NCBI GenBank assembly: GCA_035644935.1
Contig: DASQNO010000087.1
Location: 1 to 64,000 of the forward strand
DNA length: 64,000 bases
DNA from: CADCVW01 sp035644935
GTDB lineage: Bacteria; Pseudomonadota; Alphaproteobacteria; Sphingomonadales; Sphingomonadaceae
Reading direction: 5' to 3'
The translations under genes and the position numbers were made by a program. The first letter of the stretch is position 1. Each line of letters begins with the position of its first letter. The notes under the pieces were generated by a model that saw only the letters and a program-made list of their open reading frames with translations, was not told where the DNA came from and did no database searches. Positions 1 through 8,925 of this stretch are shown here, one piece after another.

Positions 1-585
1 GAGCAGCGCAAGCGTGTCGACGCCTACCGCCCACAGCAGAACGGCCGCGCCGAGGCGGATCACTTGTTCGCCGATCAGGCGGAGGCGGATCTCGGGACCG
101 AAAGCGCGCTTGGCGCGCAAGGCGGACGTCGAGATTTCGACGAAGGCCCAAAGCGGCAGCGCCCACGCGAAGAGCCGAATGCCGGTCGCCAGACCTTCGC
201 GGTCGGCCGCGGCGACGTTGACGAGGGTGGCGACCGTCGGCGCCAGAAAGCTGATCAAGGCGGCGATGAGCAGGCATGGCGTGACGCCCAGCAGCAGCGC
301 GGCACGCAAGGCGGCGACGGCCTCCGCCTCCGTACGCGTCTGCGGTACGGTGCGCTGCAGCGCCGACGTCATGCCCAGGTCGGCGACATTTTCGATGAGG
401 TTCACCGCCGCCCAAAGAACCGCGTAGAGGCCGTAGGTCGAAAGCCCGAACATCCACACGTAAAGCGGGGTGGAGATGAGTTCGATGATGCCGCCGGCAC
501 GGCCAAGCAACGCCGCGCCCGCGCCACGGGCCACGCTGTGTTCCGTTATGGCATCGCCGTGACCGTCGCGGTGTTTGCGGCTCAC
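1..585 (-). CDS. Oligosaccharide flippase family protein (N-terminal part, runs off the window)
   Basis: A frame open from a GTG at 585 down to base 1 (195 codons) encodes a hydrophobic protein with several membrane segments separated by short Arg-rich loops. The pattern (small basic N-terminus, then ARGAGAALLGRAGGIIELIS, LYVWMFGLSTYGLYAVLWA, and a segment at about residues 95-115) is that of Wzx/MATE-like polysaccharide flippases, which move lipid-linked sugars across the inner membrane. The GTG start overlaps the TGA of lptG as GTGA, so the two are probably translationally coupled, which fits an envelope polysaccharide role. The C-terminus is outside the window. The family call is by hydrophobic pattern only; substrate unknown. 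Confidence 0.6.
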   Translation of the reverse strand, partial: MSRKHRDGHGDAITEHSVARGAGAALLGRAGGIIELISTPLYVWMFGLSTYGLYAVLWAAVNLIENVADLGMTSALQRTVPQTRTEAEAVAALRAALLLGVTPCLLIAALISFLAPTVATLVNVAAADREGLATGIRLFAWALPLWAFVEISTSALRAKRAFGPEIRLRLIGEQVIRLGAAVLLWAVGVDTLALL

Positions 586-1676
586 TCCTCGGTCCGGATG
601 AGCACGGTTTCCCCGATGAGCAGGAAAAGGAAGAAGGGCGCCCAGGCGGCGAGCAGCGGCGGGTAGGCGCCGAGGTCCCCCATAGCCAAGGCGAAGTTGT
701 CCGCGACGAAATAGGTGAAGCCGAGACCCATGCCGATCACCGCGCGCAGGAACAACTGGCCGGTTCGCGCCAGCCCGAACGCCGCGACGGCGGCCAGCAA
801 TGGCATCAGCATCGAGGACAGCGGTCCCGAAATCTTGTGCCACATGCCCGTTTCCAGCGCATTTGTAGGACGGTCGGCGGCGCGCAATGCCGACAGCGAG
901 CGGCGCAGCGTGCCGAAGCGCTGTTCGTCGGCATCGACTGCGACGAGCGTGAACTGATCGGGGGTGAGAGGGGCGCGCAGCACCGCGGCGTCCTGCCGGG
1001 TCACGGCCCCGGCGGTGACGTTGAAGCGGCGAACGTTGAACAAGCGCCAGCCAACGCCCTCGGGTTGCGCGGCGTCGGCGGAGACGATCGCGCGCAGCGT
1101 CCCGGCCTGACGTTCGTACACGGTTACCCCGCGCAAGCGGGTGTTCGCGCCCGAACCCGTCACGGTGCGCGCGCGGACCAGATCGTCGCCGCTGCGCACC
1201 CAGACATTGGTCGCGCCCGCCCGGCCGGGCGGAACGCGTCCGTAGTCCGCACCTTCCCAAGCCGACAGCGTCGCGGTGGCGCGGGTCACGACGACTTCGT
1301 TGAAGACGAAGGACAGCGCCGCCACCAATCCCGCGGCGACGATCAGCGGCGTCAGGATTTGGTGCGCGGAGATGCCCGAGGCCTTCATAGCGACGACTTC
1401 ACTGTGCTGGCTGAGCGTGGCGAAGGTGATCAGCGTACCGAGCAAGACGGAGAAGGGCAGGAACCGCGCCACCAACTGCGGAACGCGCAAGGATACGTAC
1501 CGCCACAGTTCGGCGTCGGCATTGCCGGGCGCCGCAAGGATACGACCCGATTCGCCGAGCAGGTCCAGCGTCTGCAAGATCACCACCAACGCCGCGAGCA
1601 CCGCCAGCGAGCGCATCAGAAACATGCGCGCGGTGTAGAACGCGACGCGCCGGCTAGGGAAAATCAGCGCGAGCAT
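582..1676 (-). CDS. lptG: LPS export ABC transporter permease LptG
   Basis: The 364-residue protein belongs to the YjgP/YjgQ permease family. LptG and LptF form the inner-membrane core of the LptB2FG transporter that extracts lipopolysaccharide and passes it to LptC. Membrane segments are visible near residues 20-40, 65-85 and 105-125, then a periplasmic beta-rich domain (about 130-270), then three C-terminal membrane segments (about 280-360). The motif FSVLLGTLITFATLSQHSEV in the first half is typical of the family. Its start overlaps the end of lptF by one base (TGATG), as expected for a coupled operon. Length is normal for the family. Confidence 0.9.
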   Translation of the reverse strand: MLALIFPSRRVAFYTARMFLMRSLAVLAALVVILQTLDLLGESGRILAAPGNADAELWRYVSLRVPQLVARFLPFSVLLGTLITFATLSQHSEVVAMKASGISAHQILTPLIVAAGLVAALSFVFNEVVVTRATATLSAWEGADYGRVPPGRAGATNVWVRSGDDLVRARTVTGSGANTRLRGVTVYERQAGTLRAIVSADAAQPEGVGWRLFNVRRFNVTAGAVTRQDAAVLRAPLTPDQFTLVAVDADEQRFGTLRRSLSALRAADRPTNALETGMWHKISGPLSSMLMPLLAAVAAFGLARTGQLFLRAVIGMGLGFTYFVADNFALAMGDLGAYPPLLAAWAPFFLFLLIGETVLIRTEE

Positions 1677-2911
1677 CAGGTGGCTGCGGAGGCCGGCGCG
1701 CCGGCGCGTGAGCGCATGCCGGGCAGCAGGCGGGTGACGGAAGCGGCAATCTGTCCGGCGAAGCGCTCAAGCCCGCCGATCGGCTGCCCGCCGGGCACGT
1801 GCGCGAGCGTACGATACATATAGAGGATGAGGCCTGCGAAGAGCACGAAGGGCACCCACAGCGCGATCAGCGGATCGACGCGGCCCTGAGCGCCCATGGC
1901 TTCGGCGTATTGGTTCACCTTGTGATAGGTGACGATCATCACGATCGACAGGAAGATGCCGATCGATGACGAGCTGCGCTTGGGCGGCACCGCCAAAGCC
2001 ACCGCAAGCAGCGGGATAAGCAGCATCATCGCGACCTCCACCAGCCGGAAGTGGAAGTTGGCTCGGGTAGCCGCGCGCTCGGCTGCGGGTGTCGCCGGAT
2101 CCTCGCCCACCCGCACCAGTTCAGGAAGCGTCAGCTCCATGTTGCGCATCGCGCCGCGCCCGCGGAAGCTTTCCACCGCGGGCAGGTCTATGGGCAGGTC
2201 GTAGCGGGTAAAGCTGAGCACGCGGGGTGCCTGGAACTTGGGATCGTCGTGGACGAGGCGCCCTTCGCTCAAGCGGAAGATGATGGTGTCGGCATCGTCG
2301 GTTGCCAGGAACGTACCGGATTTGGCCGTGACGGCCAGCGTACGGCCGTCGCCGCTATCGGCGGCGACGAAGATGCCGGACAGGTTGCGGCCCTTGTCAG
2401 CCGACTCCTCGATGCGCAGCGTCATGCGCTTGCCGAGCTTGGTGAATTCCCCGACCTTAATAGACGCTCCCAGCGCGCCCGAGCGAAGCTCAAAGCGCAG
2501 CCCTTCATATGCGTAGCGCGCGTAGGGCTGGACGAATCCGACGATCAGCAGGTTCAGGAGGAGGAGAGCCGCGGCGAACATGTACGGCACACGGAGCAGG
2601 CGGCCGTAGCTCATGCCCACGCCGCGCAGCGTGTCGAGTTCGGAGCTCAGCGCCAGCTTGCGGAAGGCGAGCAGGGTACCGAGCAGCAGCCCGATGGGGA
2701 TGCCAAGCGACAGATATTCGGGGATGAGGTTGGCGAGCATGCGCCAGACGACGCCGACGGGACCGCCTTCGGAGACAACGAAGTCGAACAATCTCAGCAT
2801 CTTGTCGAGCAGCAGCAGCATGGCGGCCAGGATCAGCGTCCCGACGAGCGGCACGATGATCAAGCGCGCAAGGTAGCGGTCCGTCAGCGTTCCGAACTGC
2901 AACCCGTTCAT
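1676..2911 (-). CDS. lptF: LPS export ABC transporter permease LptF
   Basis: This 411-residue protein is the partner permease of LptG. The N-terminus carries the membrane segment LIIVPLVGTLILAAMLLLLD and the family stretch around SLGIPIGLLLGTLLAFRKLA. A periplasmic jelly-roll region follows (about 150-270), then three membrane helices (about 285-380). The C-terminal 40 residues are a basic cytoplasmic tail. Assignment as F rather than G rests on being first in the pair and on the SELDTLRGVGMSYGRLLR region; it is solid but made by pattern. The start at 2911 faces the DUF2141 gene across about 100 bases, so this spacer should contain divergent promoters. Confidence 0.88.
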   Translation of the reverse strand: MNGLQFGTLTDRYLARLIIVPLVGTLILAAMLLLLDKMLRLFDFVVSEGGPVGVVWRMLANLIPEYLSLGIPIGLLLGTLLAFRKLALSSELDTLRGVGMSYGRLLRVPYMFAAALLLLNLLIVGFVQPYARYAYEGLRFELRSGALGASIKVGEFTKLGKRMTLRIEESADKGRNLSGIFVAADSGDGRTLAVTAKSGTFLATDDADTIIFRLSEGRLVHDDPKFQAPRVLSFTRYDLPIDLPAVESFRGRGAMRNMELTLPELVRVGEDPATPAAERAATRANFHFRLVEVAMMLLIPLLAVALAVPPKRSSSSIGIFLSIVMIVTYHKVNQYAEAMGAQGRVDPLIALWVPFVLFAGLILYMYRTLAHVPGGQPIGGLERFAGQIAASVTRLLPGMRSRAGAPASAAT

Positions 2912-3012
2912 CTCCAGTACCGTCTATCGACCTAATTTGGCCGCAAAGACAACGCATATCGCAAGCCTAGCGGCGGCCGGTCCTTTGCATAGCCCGCCCC
3001 GCGCGAGAGGTC

Positions 3013-3516
3013 ATGTTGAAAACGCCATTCGCCCTTGCCGCTATTCTGTTCGCCGCCATTCCTGCGAGCGCGGTTCCGCTCGGGCCCGACGCGCCGCGCT
3101 GCGTCGCGGGCGCTGCGAACAACGCGCTGCTCGTTCATATCACAGGTCTGAAGTCGCGCGGCGGAACGGTTCGCGTGCAGCTCTACGGCTCCAACGCCGC
3201 CGATTTCCTGGCCAAGGGCAAGAAGTTGCGCCGGATCGACGTGCCGGTCCGCGGCACGTCAATGGACGTCTGCGTCGCCGTGCCCCAGCCGGGCCGATAC
3301 GCGGTCGCGGTTCGCCACGATGCGGATGCCGACCGCAAGTCGGGCTGGAACGACGGCGGCGGGTTTTCCCGCAACCCGGCCATCTCGCTTGGCAATCTCC
3401 GACCGAAATACGGCCAGGTCGCGATCAATGTCGGACCAGGTGTGCACAGGGTTCCTGTCGTCATGCAGTACCGGCGTGGGCTGTCGATCGGTCCCGTCCT
3501 CAAGCAGGGCGGCTAA
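3013..3516 (+). CDS. DUF2141 domain-containing exported protein
   Basis: The 167-residue product starts with a clear Sec signal peptide (MLKTPFALAAILFAAIPASA) and then a DUF2141-type beta-sandwich domain: a VRVQLYGS strand, a conserved CVAVPQPGRYAVAVRHDAD block, and the GGGFSRNP motif near residue 118. Members are secreted or periplasmic proteins of unknown activity. The stop is directly followed by the GTG of the lipid kinase gene with no gap, so the two are surely co-transcribed. That coupling and the nearby spt locus suggest an envelope lipid function, which is inference. Confidence 0.82.
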   Translation: MLKTPFALAAILFAAIPASAVPLGPDAPRCVAGAANNALLVHITGLKSRGGTVRVQLYGSNAADFLAKGKKLRRIDVPVRGTSMDVCVAVPQPGRYAVAVRHDADADRKSGWNDGGGFSRNPAISLGNLRPKYGQVAINVGPGVHRVPVVMQYRRGLSIGPVLKQGG

Positions 3517-4491
3517 GTGGCGCGAGTCGCGCTGCTTTCCAATCCGCGGTCGACGGGAAACAGATCGCTTCTTCCCCGAATCCGCGCCTTCTGCGCCGAG
3601 CATCCCGAAATCTTTCACTACGAGGTGGAGGATGTGGACCAGATCGGCGAAGCGCTGCGCACGATCGCGCGCGTCGAACCCAGCGTGCTGGTGATCAACG
3701 GTGGCGACGGCACGGTCCAGGCCGCGCTGACCGAGTTGCACCATGGTGGGCATTTCGGGCTCGTTCGGCCCCCGGTGGCGGTGCTGCCCAACGGCAAGAC
3801 CAATCTGATCGCGCTTGATCTGGGCGCCACCGGCGATCCGCTGGCGGCACTGGCGCGCGTACTGGAGATGGCTAAGACGGACCTCGCCCCGCATATCGTC
3901 GCCCGCGAGCTCATCTCCCTGTCCGACGGCGTGGCCGGCGGCCGGTCGGTCATGGGCATGTTCCTGGGCGGCGCAGGGCTTGCCGACGTGATCCTTTACT
4001 GCCGGCACAAGATCTACCCGCTGGGTCTCCCGAATGGCGTCAGCCACGTGCTGACCGCGCTGGCCCTGGTGGCGTCGCTGATCTTCGGCCTCCGCGCGCG
4101 GTTCCTGCCGCCGGCGGCGAGCCCGGTTCGGGTTCAGGTCACCCAGCAGGGCGTGCAAACGCGCCGCTTCGCATGGCTGCTGGTGACGACGCTCGAGAAG
4201 ATGCTGCTGAGTTCGTCGGTGAACACCGGCACGACCAAGCCCGGCTCGCTCAAGCTGCTCGCCGTCGAGCAGGGTCCGCTGCCGTTGCTGCGCGCCTTCT
4301 ATGCGGCCGTAGGCGGCAAGCTCGGCCGCGGTAACATCCGGGGCGTGCATTTCGAGAGCGGCGACGAAATCCGGATCGAAGGCCGCAACAGCAGCGTCAT
4401 TCTGGACGGCGAACTGTTCGAAGGAGGCATCGGCAGGCCGATCATCCTGACGCCGACGGCGCCGGTGCCGTTTCTCAAGTTCGCAGCCTAG
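3517..4491 (+). CDS. Diacylglycerol kinase-family lipid kinase, possibly a ceramide kinase
   Basis: The 324-residue protein has the DAGK catalytic fold: an N-terminal LLSNPRSTGN strand-loop, the nucleotide-binding GGDGT motif at residues 62-66, and VLPNGKTNLIA (about 89-99), where the usual Pro-x-Gly-Thr-x-Asn reads PNGKTN. Such enzymes phosphorylate lipid hydroxyls with ATP. The GTG start follows the preceding stop immediately. About 1 kb away on the other strand is serine palmitoyltransferase. In Caulobacter a DAGK-family enzyme encoded near spt (CpgB) is a ceramide kinase, so ceramide is a reasonable alternative substrate to diacylglycerol. Substrate choice is inference. Confidence 0.82.
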   Translation: MARVALLSNPRSTGNRSLLPRIRAFCAEHPEIFHYEVEDVDQIGEALRTIARVEPSVLVINGGDGTVQAALTELHHGGHFGLVRPPVAVLPNGKTNLIALDLGATGDPLAALARVLEMAKTDLAPHIVARELISLSDGVAGGRSVMGMFLGGAGLADVILYCRHKIYPLGLPNGVSHVLTALALVASLIFGLRARFLPPAASPVRVQVTQQGVQTRRFAWLLVTTLEKMLLSSSVNTGTTKPGSLKLLAVEQGPLPLLRAFYAAVGGKLGRGNIRGVHFESGDEIRIEGRNSSVILDGELFEGGIGRPIILTPTAPVPFLKFAA

Positions 4492-4505
4492 CCCCCTTCG
4501 GTATC

Positions 4506-5393
4506 TTGCCCAGCCTTCCGGAACTCGTCGCCGAGGAGCTTGCGCAGCCGGTCGACCCCCGGGTGTCGGCGATGGCAACGGCGATCGCCGCGCAGTACCC
4601 GCACGCGGCACGGGCCGTGCTGTTCTACGGGTCTTGCCTCCGGTCGCATCAATTGGACGGCCTGATGCTGGACTTCTACCTCATCGTCTCCGGCTATGAC
4701 GCCGCATACGGGAAGAGCTGGCTGGCGGCGGCGAACCGGTTGATCCCGCCCAACGTCTTCCCGTTCGCGCACGAGGATTTAACCGCGAAGTATGCTGTGC
4801 TGAGCGAAGCCGACTTCGCGCGTGAGTGCGGTTCGGGCGCGCGCAGCGTTTCCGTTTGGGCGCGGTTCGCGCAACCGTCGCGACTGGTTTGGACAGCGGG
4901 CGCCCAGGCGAGCCAGAAGGTGGTCGCGGCGGTAGCCAGCGCTGCGCCGACCTTGCTCGAGCTTACCCGACCGGTGGCCGACTGCGGCGAAGGCGACGTG
5001 CTGGCGCTCTGGCGCGAAGGATTTGCAAGGACTTACGGCGCGGAATTGCGTGCCGAGCGAACGGATCGTTCGGGATCGATCGTCGATGCAGAGCCCCATC
5101 GTTATCTCAGCTTCGGCGAGGCGGCGCTGCGGCGCATGCCGCTTACACCCGCGCGGTCGGCCCCGGATGCCGCGAGGGCTTGGAAGCGATTACAGCGGCG
5201 GGGAAAGGTCCTGTCGGTGATACGGCTGGGGAAAGCGAGCTTCACGTTCGCCGGCGGAGTGGATTATCTCGCGTGGAAAGTGTCGCGACATTCGGGTCAG
5301 CCGGTGCGAATAAAGCATTGGCATCGGCGCTTTCCGCTCGCCGCAGCAGTGGTGCTGCTGCCCAAGCTGCTGGCGAGGGGCGCGGTTAGGTAG
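4506..5393 (+). CDS. Unknown protein, weakly nucleotidyltransferase-like, in the lipid kinase operon
   Basis: This 295-residue protein begins at TTG 4506, 14 bases after the kinase; an internal ATG at 4569 is possible. Residues about 38-62 read LFYGSCLRSHQLDG then LMLDFYLIV, a Gly-Ser loop followed by an Asp-containing strand. This recalls nucleotidyltransferases such as TAM41/Mmp37 CDP-diacylglycerol synthases, but I am not certain of the family. No signal peptide is evident; a hydrophobic stretch (FPLAAAVVLLPKLLA) lies at the C-terminus. Being third in the DUF2141-lipid kinase operon beside the sphingolipid locus suggests a role in lipid headgroup transfer. Function unproven. Confidence 0.5.
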   Translation: MPSLPELVAEELAQPVDPRVSAMATAIAAQYPHAARAVLFYGSCLRSHQLDGLMLDFYLIVSGYDAAYGKSWLAAANRLIPPNVFPFAHEDLTAKYAVLSEADFARECGSGARSVSVWARFAQPSRLVWTAGAQASQKVVAAVASAAPTLLELTRPVADCGEGDVLALWREGFARTYGAELRAERTDRSGSIVDAEPHRYLSFGEAALRRMPLTPARSAPDAARAWKRLQRRGKVLSVIRLGKASFTFAGGVDYLAWKVSRHSGQPVRIKHWHRRFPLAAAVVLLPKLLARGAVR

Positions 5394-5401
5394 GTCCGCT
5401 T

Positions 5402-5463
5402 CCCCGGCGTAAATCAGGGTCCAGTGCCACGATCGCACCACTGGACCCCGGCCTACGCCGGGG
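5402..5463. repeat. Nested palindrome between convergent genes (REP-like, bidirectional terminator)
   Basis: Outer arms CCCCGGCGTA (5402-5411) and TACGCCGGGG (5454-5463) enclose inner arms GGGTCCAGTG (5417-5426) and CACTGGACCC (5439-5448), all perfect. It lies exactly between the ends of the 4506-5393 gene and spt, so it could terminate both transcripts. The sequence resembles a palindromic intergenic repeat common in sphingomonad genomes (recalled, not searched). Confidence 0.75.
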
Positions 5464-5465
5464 TG

Positions 5466-6728
5466 CTAGTTGATCAATCCCGTGGCTCTTCCCGCGGCGG
5501 CGAAGAGGGACAGGATTTGGTCGACCTGCTCGGACTTATGTTCGGCGCAAAGCGAGCAGCGCAGCAGGTATGTGCCCGCGGGAGTGGCTGGGGGACGAGC
5601 CATGTTGACGTAGAGGCCGCTTTCCAGAAGCGCCTGCCACATCATCACCGTGGTCTGCTGGTCGGGGATCATCACCGCGATGATCGCCGACTGCGGTGTT
5701 GCGGTGCCCAGCGTGAAGCCGAGTTCCCGCAAGCCGTTGTGCAGGCGGATGCTGTTTTCCCACAGATGCGCGCGCTTGTCGCCTGCGTGCATCAGCTTGC
5801 GGATCGACGTCGCGGCGGTAGCCACCACGGAGGGCGGTAGCGAGGCGGTGAAGACATAGGGGCGGCAGACGAGGCGCAGAACCTCGAACTTGGGATGGTT
5901 GGAGACGCAGAAGCCGCCAACGGTGCCGACCGATTTCGAGAAGGTGCCGATGATGAAGTCGACATCGTCGATGACGCCTTCCTGTTCGGCGACGCCGCGG
6001 CCATGATCGCCGAAGAAGCCCATGGAATGCGCCTCGTCGACGAGGATCATCGCGTCGTGTGCGCGCGCGACGGCGACCATCTCCCTGAGCGGGGCGATGT
6101 CGCCAAGCATCGAGTAGACGCCTTCCAGGATGACGAGCTTGCCTGCTTCCTTGGGCAGACGCGCGAGGCGCTTGCCAAGATCCTCGACGCTATTGTGGCG
6201 GAAGCGGACAACCTGCGCGTTGCCCAGCGCACAGCCGTCATAGATCGACGCGTGGCTGTCCGCGTCGAGGATGATGTAGTCGTCCTTGCCCGCGAGCGTG
6301 GAGATGATCCCGAGATTGGCCTGGTAGCCGGTCGAGAAGACCATCGCATGGTCCATGCCGTAGAATTCGCGCAGCGCGTCCTCGCAGTCGCGATGGCCGC
6401 CATAGGTGCCGTTGAGCACCCGGCTTCCTGTCGTGCCGGACCCGAACTCGTCGAGCGCGGCCTTGCCGGCTGCGACGACGTCCGGGTCGAATGTCATGCC
6501 CATATAGTTGTAGGTGCCCAGCAGGATCGTCTCGCGCCCGTTGATGATCGCCTGCGTCGGCGAGAGAACCTCCTCCATGACGATGGAGAAGGGATCGCGC
6601 ACGCCTGTGTCGAGCAGCGCCTGACGCTCGGCGATCAGCGGATCGAACTTGGCCATGAGGTCGTGGCCAGCGGGTCCGGTGGCGAGGTCGATCTGCGGGT
6701 CGTCGGGCGTGGCGGCGGCGTCCGTCAT
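5466..6728 (-). CDS. spt: Serine palmitoyltransferase
   Basis: The 420-residue PLP enzyme condenses L-serine with a fatty acyl thioester to give 3-ketosphinganine, the first step of sphingolipid synthesis. It is an alpha-oxoamine synthase family member. Visible key residues are His159 (DSHAS), Asp231 and His234 (VDEAHSMGFFG) and the PLP lysine Lys265 (GTFSKSVGTVGG). Length and the Lys265 position match the soluble Sphingomonas enzyme. The start overlaps the acp stop by four bases (ATGA), so acyl-carrier protein and enzyme are made together, consistent with an acyl-ACP substrate. It is the strongest taxonomic marker in the window. Confidence 0.96.
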   Translation of the reverse strand: MTDAAATPDDPQIDLATGPAGHDLMAKFDPLIAERQALLDTGVRDPFSIVMEEVLSPTQAIINGRETILLGTYNYMGMTFDPDVVAAGKAALDEFGSGTTGSRVLNGTYGGHRDCEDALREFYGMDHAMVFSTGYQANLGIISTLAGKDDYIILDADSHASIYDGCALGNAQVVRFRHNSVEDLGKRLARLPKEAGKLVILEGVYSMLGDIAPLREMVAVARAHDAMILVDEAHSMGFFGDHGRGVAEQEGVIDDVDFIIGTFSKSVGTVGGFCVSNHPKFEVLRLVCRPYVFTASLPPSVVATAATSIRKLMHAGDKRAHLWENSIRLHNGLRELGFTLGTATPQSAIIAVMIPDQQTTVMMWQALLESGLYVNMARPPATPAGTYLLRCSLCAEHKSEQVDQILSLFAAAGRATGLIN

Positions 6729-6958
6729 GCGGTGAGCTTCTCAACCGCGGCGGCGAGTTGGCCAACCGTTTCGATTTCCGCCTGCATGTTCATGGTAATC
6801 GTGACGTCGAACTCGTCTTCAACCGTTGCCACGAAGTCGAGAACGGTGAGACTGTCCCATTCGAGATCGTTCTGGAAGCTCGTTGCGTCCGACAGAGCCA
6901 CCCCCTTTTTGTTGAAGGGTTCGATCAGGGCCGCCACGCGGTCGTAAGTTTCGGTCAT
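6725..6958 (-). CDS. acp: Acyl carrier protein dedicated to sphingolipid synthesis
   Basis: A 77-residue acidic helical protein with the phosphopantetheine attachment motif DSLT at Ser36 (LEWDSLTVLDFVATVEDEF). It overlaps spt by four bases. In sphingolipid-producing Alphaproteobacteria a specialised ACP next to spt supplies the acyl chain. The sequence diverges from housekeeping AcpP (for example FNKKGVALSDATSFQNDL before the site), supporting a dedicated role. No ACP synthase gene is seen nearby. Confidence 0.92.
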   Translation of the reverse strand: MTETYDRVAALIEPFNKKGVALSDATSFQNDLEWDSLTVLDFVATVEDEFDVTITMNMQAEIETVGQLAAAVEKLTA

Positions 6959-6982
6959 GCGAACCCACTTAGGGTGCGCGGG

Positions 6983-7897
6983 TCAGCGTATCCAGCCCTT
7001 GGCGCGGTACCAGTCGGCTGTTGCCTTCAGGCCCTGCGGCGTGCGGACGCGCGGTCGCCAGAGCTGGATCGGCGGGCGGGCGTCGGCGGCGACGACCCAG
7101 TCGGGATGGAGGAAGTAGCGGACGCGGTCGGCCGTGAGCTTGGCGCCGCTGCGCCGGAACAGGCGATCGAGAAGCGAGGCTGACTTCATCAGCGCACCCG
7201 GAACGGGGACCGGGCGCGCCTTGCGGCCGAACGCGTCGCCAAGCAGGCGGGCGAAATGGCGGTGGTCCCAGCCGTCCTTCTGGCCGTCGTCGGGTTCGTA
7301 GGTCTGCACGACGCAGTCTTCCCAAGGCAGCGTTGCGACGATCATGGCCGCCAGGTCGCCGACCTCGATCAGCGACAAGCGGCCGCGGGGCGGCAGCAAA
7401 ACGAGACCGCGCCTGGCCATCTTGAACAGTTCCAGCGTTTCCTTGTCGCCGGGGCCGTAGACGGCGGGCGGGCGGACGATGGTCCAGTCGAGGCCGGACG
7501 CCTTGACGAAGCTTTCGGCGCGCGCCTTGGACCAGCCGTAGTCGGACAGGTCGGGTTCGCGCGCGGCAAGCGAGGAGATGTGGACGAAACGGCGGACGCC
7601 GGCGGTTTTCGCCGCCTCCACCATGTTGAGCGTGCCGGTGGCGTTGCCGGCCTCGAACCCGGCACGGGTCGGAGCGCTGATGACGCCCGCGACGTGGATC
7701 ACGGCGTCCCCGCCGGTGACGAGTTCGAGCAGGCTCGCTGCATCATCCAGCGAACCGCGCACCCAGGTGACGCCGGCGCGAGGCGGTTGATCGCGGCGGG
7801 TGAGCGCGCGGACATGGTATTTGTGAAGCGCGGCATGGTCGAGGAGCCGGTCACCGACGAAGCCGGTGCCGCCCGTCACGGCAATGGTCTTGATCAT
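6983..7897 (-). CDS. Extended SDR oxidoreductase, candidate ceramide reductase (CerR-like)
   Basis: The 304-residue protein has the extended short-chain dehydrogenase pattern: TGGTGFVG (residues 8-15) for NAD(P) binding, the catalytic Ser near 108-109 (HISSLA) and YGWSK (Tyr120, Lys124). It overlaps obgE by four bases upstream and lies 24 bases before acp, in one transcriptional run ending with spt. In Caulobacter an NAD-dependent epimerase-like protein near spt (CerR) reduces the keto group of oxidised ceramide. Position and fold make this the best candidate for that step here. Substrate is inference; other sugar or sterol SDR roles cannot be excluded. Confidence 0.78.
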   Translation of the reverse strand: MIKTIAVTGGTGFVGDRLLDHAALHKYHVRALTRRDQPPRAGVTWVRGSLDDAASLLELVTGGDAVIHVAGVISAPTRAGFEAGNATGTLNMVEAAKTAGVRRFVHISSLAAREPDLSDYGWSKARAESFVKASGLDWTIVRPPAVYGPGDKETLELFKMARRGLVLLPPRGRLSLIEVGDLAAMIVATLPWEDCVVQTYEPDDGQKDGWDHRHFARLLGDAFGRKARPVPVPGALMKSASLLDRLFRRSGAKLTADRVRYFLHPDWVVAADARPPIQLWRPRVRTPQGLKATADWYRAKGWIR

Positions 7898-8925
7898 AGG
7901 GGGGACCAGTCGCCCTTCGCGGCTTCGATGTCCTTGGCCAGCGGCCCGAGTTTCAGCACCACCGCGTCGAGCAAGGCCGGCATGCCTTCGCCGGTGGCGC
8001 CGGAGATGCGCAGCGGCTCCTTGCCGCTGAGCTTGGCGAGCTTTCTGGCGAGCGCGGTGACGGTGCGCGCGGGAACGGCGTCGATCTTGTTCAGGACGAC
8101 GATCTCGTCCTTTTCGACAAGGTCCGCGCCGTAGGCCTCAAGCTCGGTGCGGACGATGTCGTAGGCGTCGATCGGGTCGTCGCCCGAGGCGTCGACGACG
8201 TGGATGAGGACGCGGCAACGTTCGATGTGGCCGAGGAAGCGGTCGCCGACGCCCGCGCCTTCCGCGGCGCCTTCGATCAGGCCGGGAATGTCGGCGAGCA
8301 CGAATTCGCGGCCGTGAACGGTGACGACGCCGAGCTGGGGGCGCAGCGTGGTGAAGGGATAGTCGCCGACCTTGGCCTTGGCGTTGCTGACGCTGTTCAG
8401 GAAGGTCGACTTGCCGGCGTTGGGGAGGCCGACGAGGCCGGCGTCGGCGAGCAGTTTGAGGCGCAGCCAGACCCAGCGTTCCTCGCCTGGCCAGCCGGTG
8501 CCGTGCTGGCGCGGGGCGCGGTTGGTGGAGGTCTTGAAGGTGGCGTTGCCGCGGCCGCCGTCGCCGCCGCGCAGGAAGACCTCCGTCTGGCCGGCTCGCG
8601 TGAAATCGGCGAGGACGTGTTCCCTGTCGTCGGACAGGATCTGGGTGCCGATGGGAACCTTGATGACGAGATCGTCGCCGCCCGCGCCCGTGCGGTTGGA
8701 GCCGGCGCCGCCCTTGCCGCGAGGCGCGCGGAAATGCTGCGTGTAGCGGAAGTCGATGAGGGTGTTGAGGCCCTCCACCGCGGTGAAGACGATGTCGCCG
8801 CCCTTGCCGCCGTTGCCGCCGTCCGGCCCGCCATATTCGATGAACTTTTCGCGGCGGAAGGACACGGCGCCGGGGCCCCCGTCGCCGGAGGAAAGGTAGA
8901 TCTTGGCCTGGTCGAGAAAATGCAT
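7894..8925 (-). CDS. obgE: GTPase ObgE/CgtA, ribosome assembly
   Basis: The 343-residue protein has the glycine-rich Obg fold (residues 1-160, for example GGPDGGNGGKGGDI and RGGDGGRGN) and then a GTPase domain with P-loop GLPNAGKS (166-173), DIPG (about 213) and NKID (about 281). Obg proteins act in large-subunit maturation and stress control. The gene is usually near rplU-rpmA; here they are about 3 kb upstream with five other genes between. Its 3' end overlaps the SDR gene of the sphingolipid run (ATGA). Confidence 0.95.
   Translation of the reverse strand: MHFLDQAKIYLSSGDGGPGAVSFRREKFIEYGGPDGGNGGKGGDIVFTAVEGLNTLIDFRYTQHFRAPRGKGGAGSNRTGAGGDDLVIKVPIGTQILSDDREHVLADFTRAGQTEVFLRGGDGGRGNATFKTSTNRAPRQHGTGWPGEERWVWLRLKLLADAGLVGLPNAGKSTFLNSVSNAKAKVGDYPFTTLRPQLGVVTVHGREFVLADIPGLIEGAAEGAGVGDRFLGHIERCRVLIHVVDASGDDPIDAYDIVRTELEAYGADLVEKDEIVVLNKIDAVPARTVTALARKLAKLSGKEPLRISGATGEGMPALLDAVVLKLGPLAKDIEAAKGDWSPL

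Noticed and set aside
64..666. Plus-strand frame at the left edge
   Set aside because: Mirror of the flippase gene; the minus strand gives convincing membrane segments and a coupled start.
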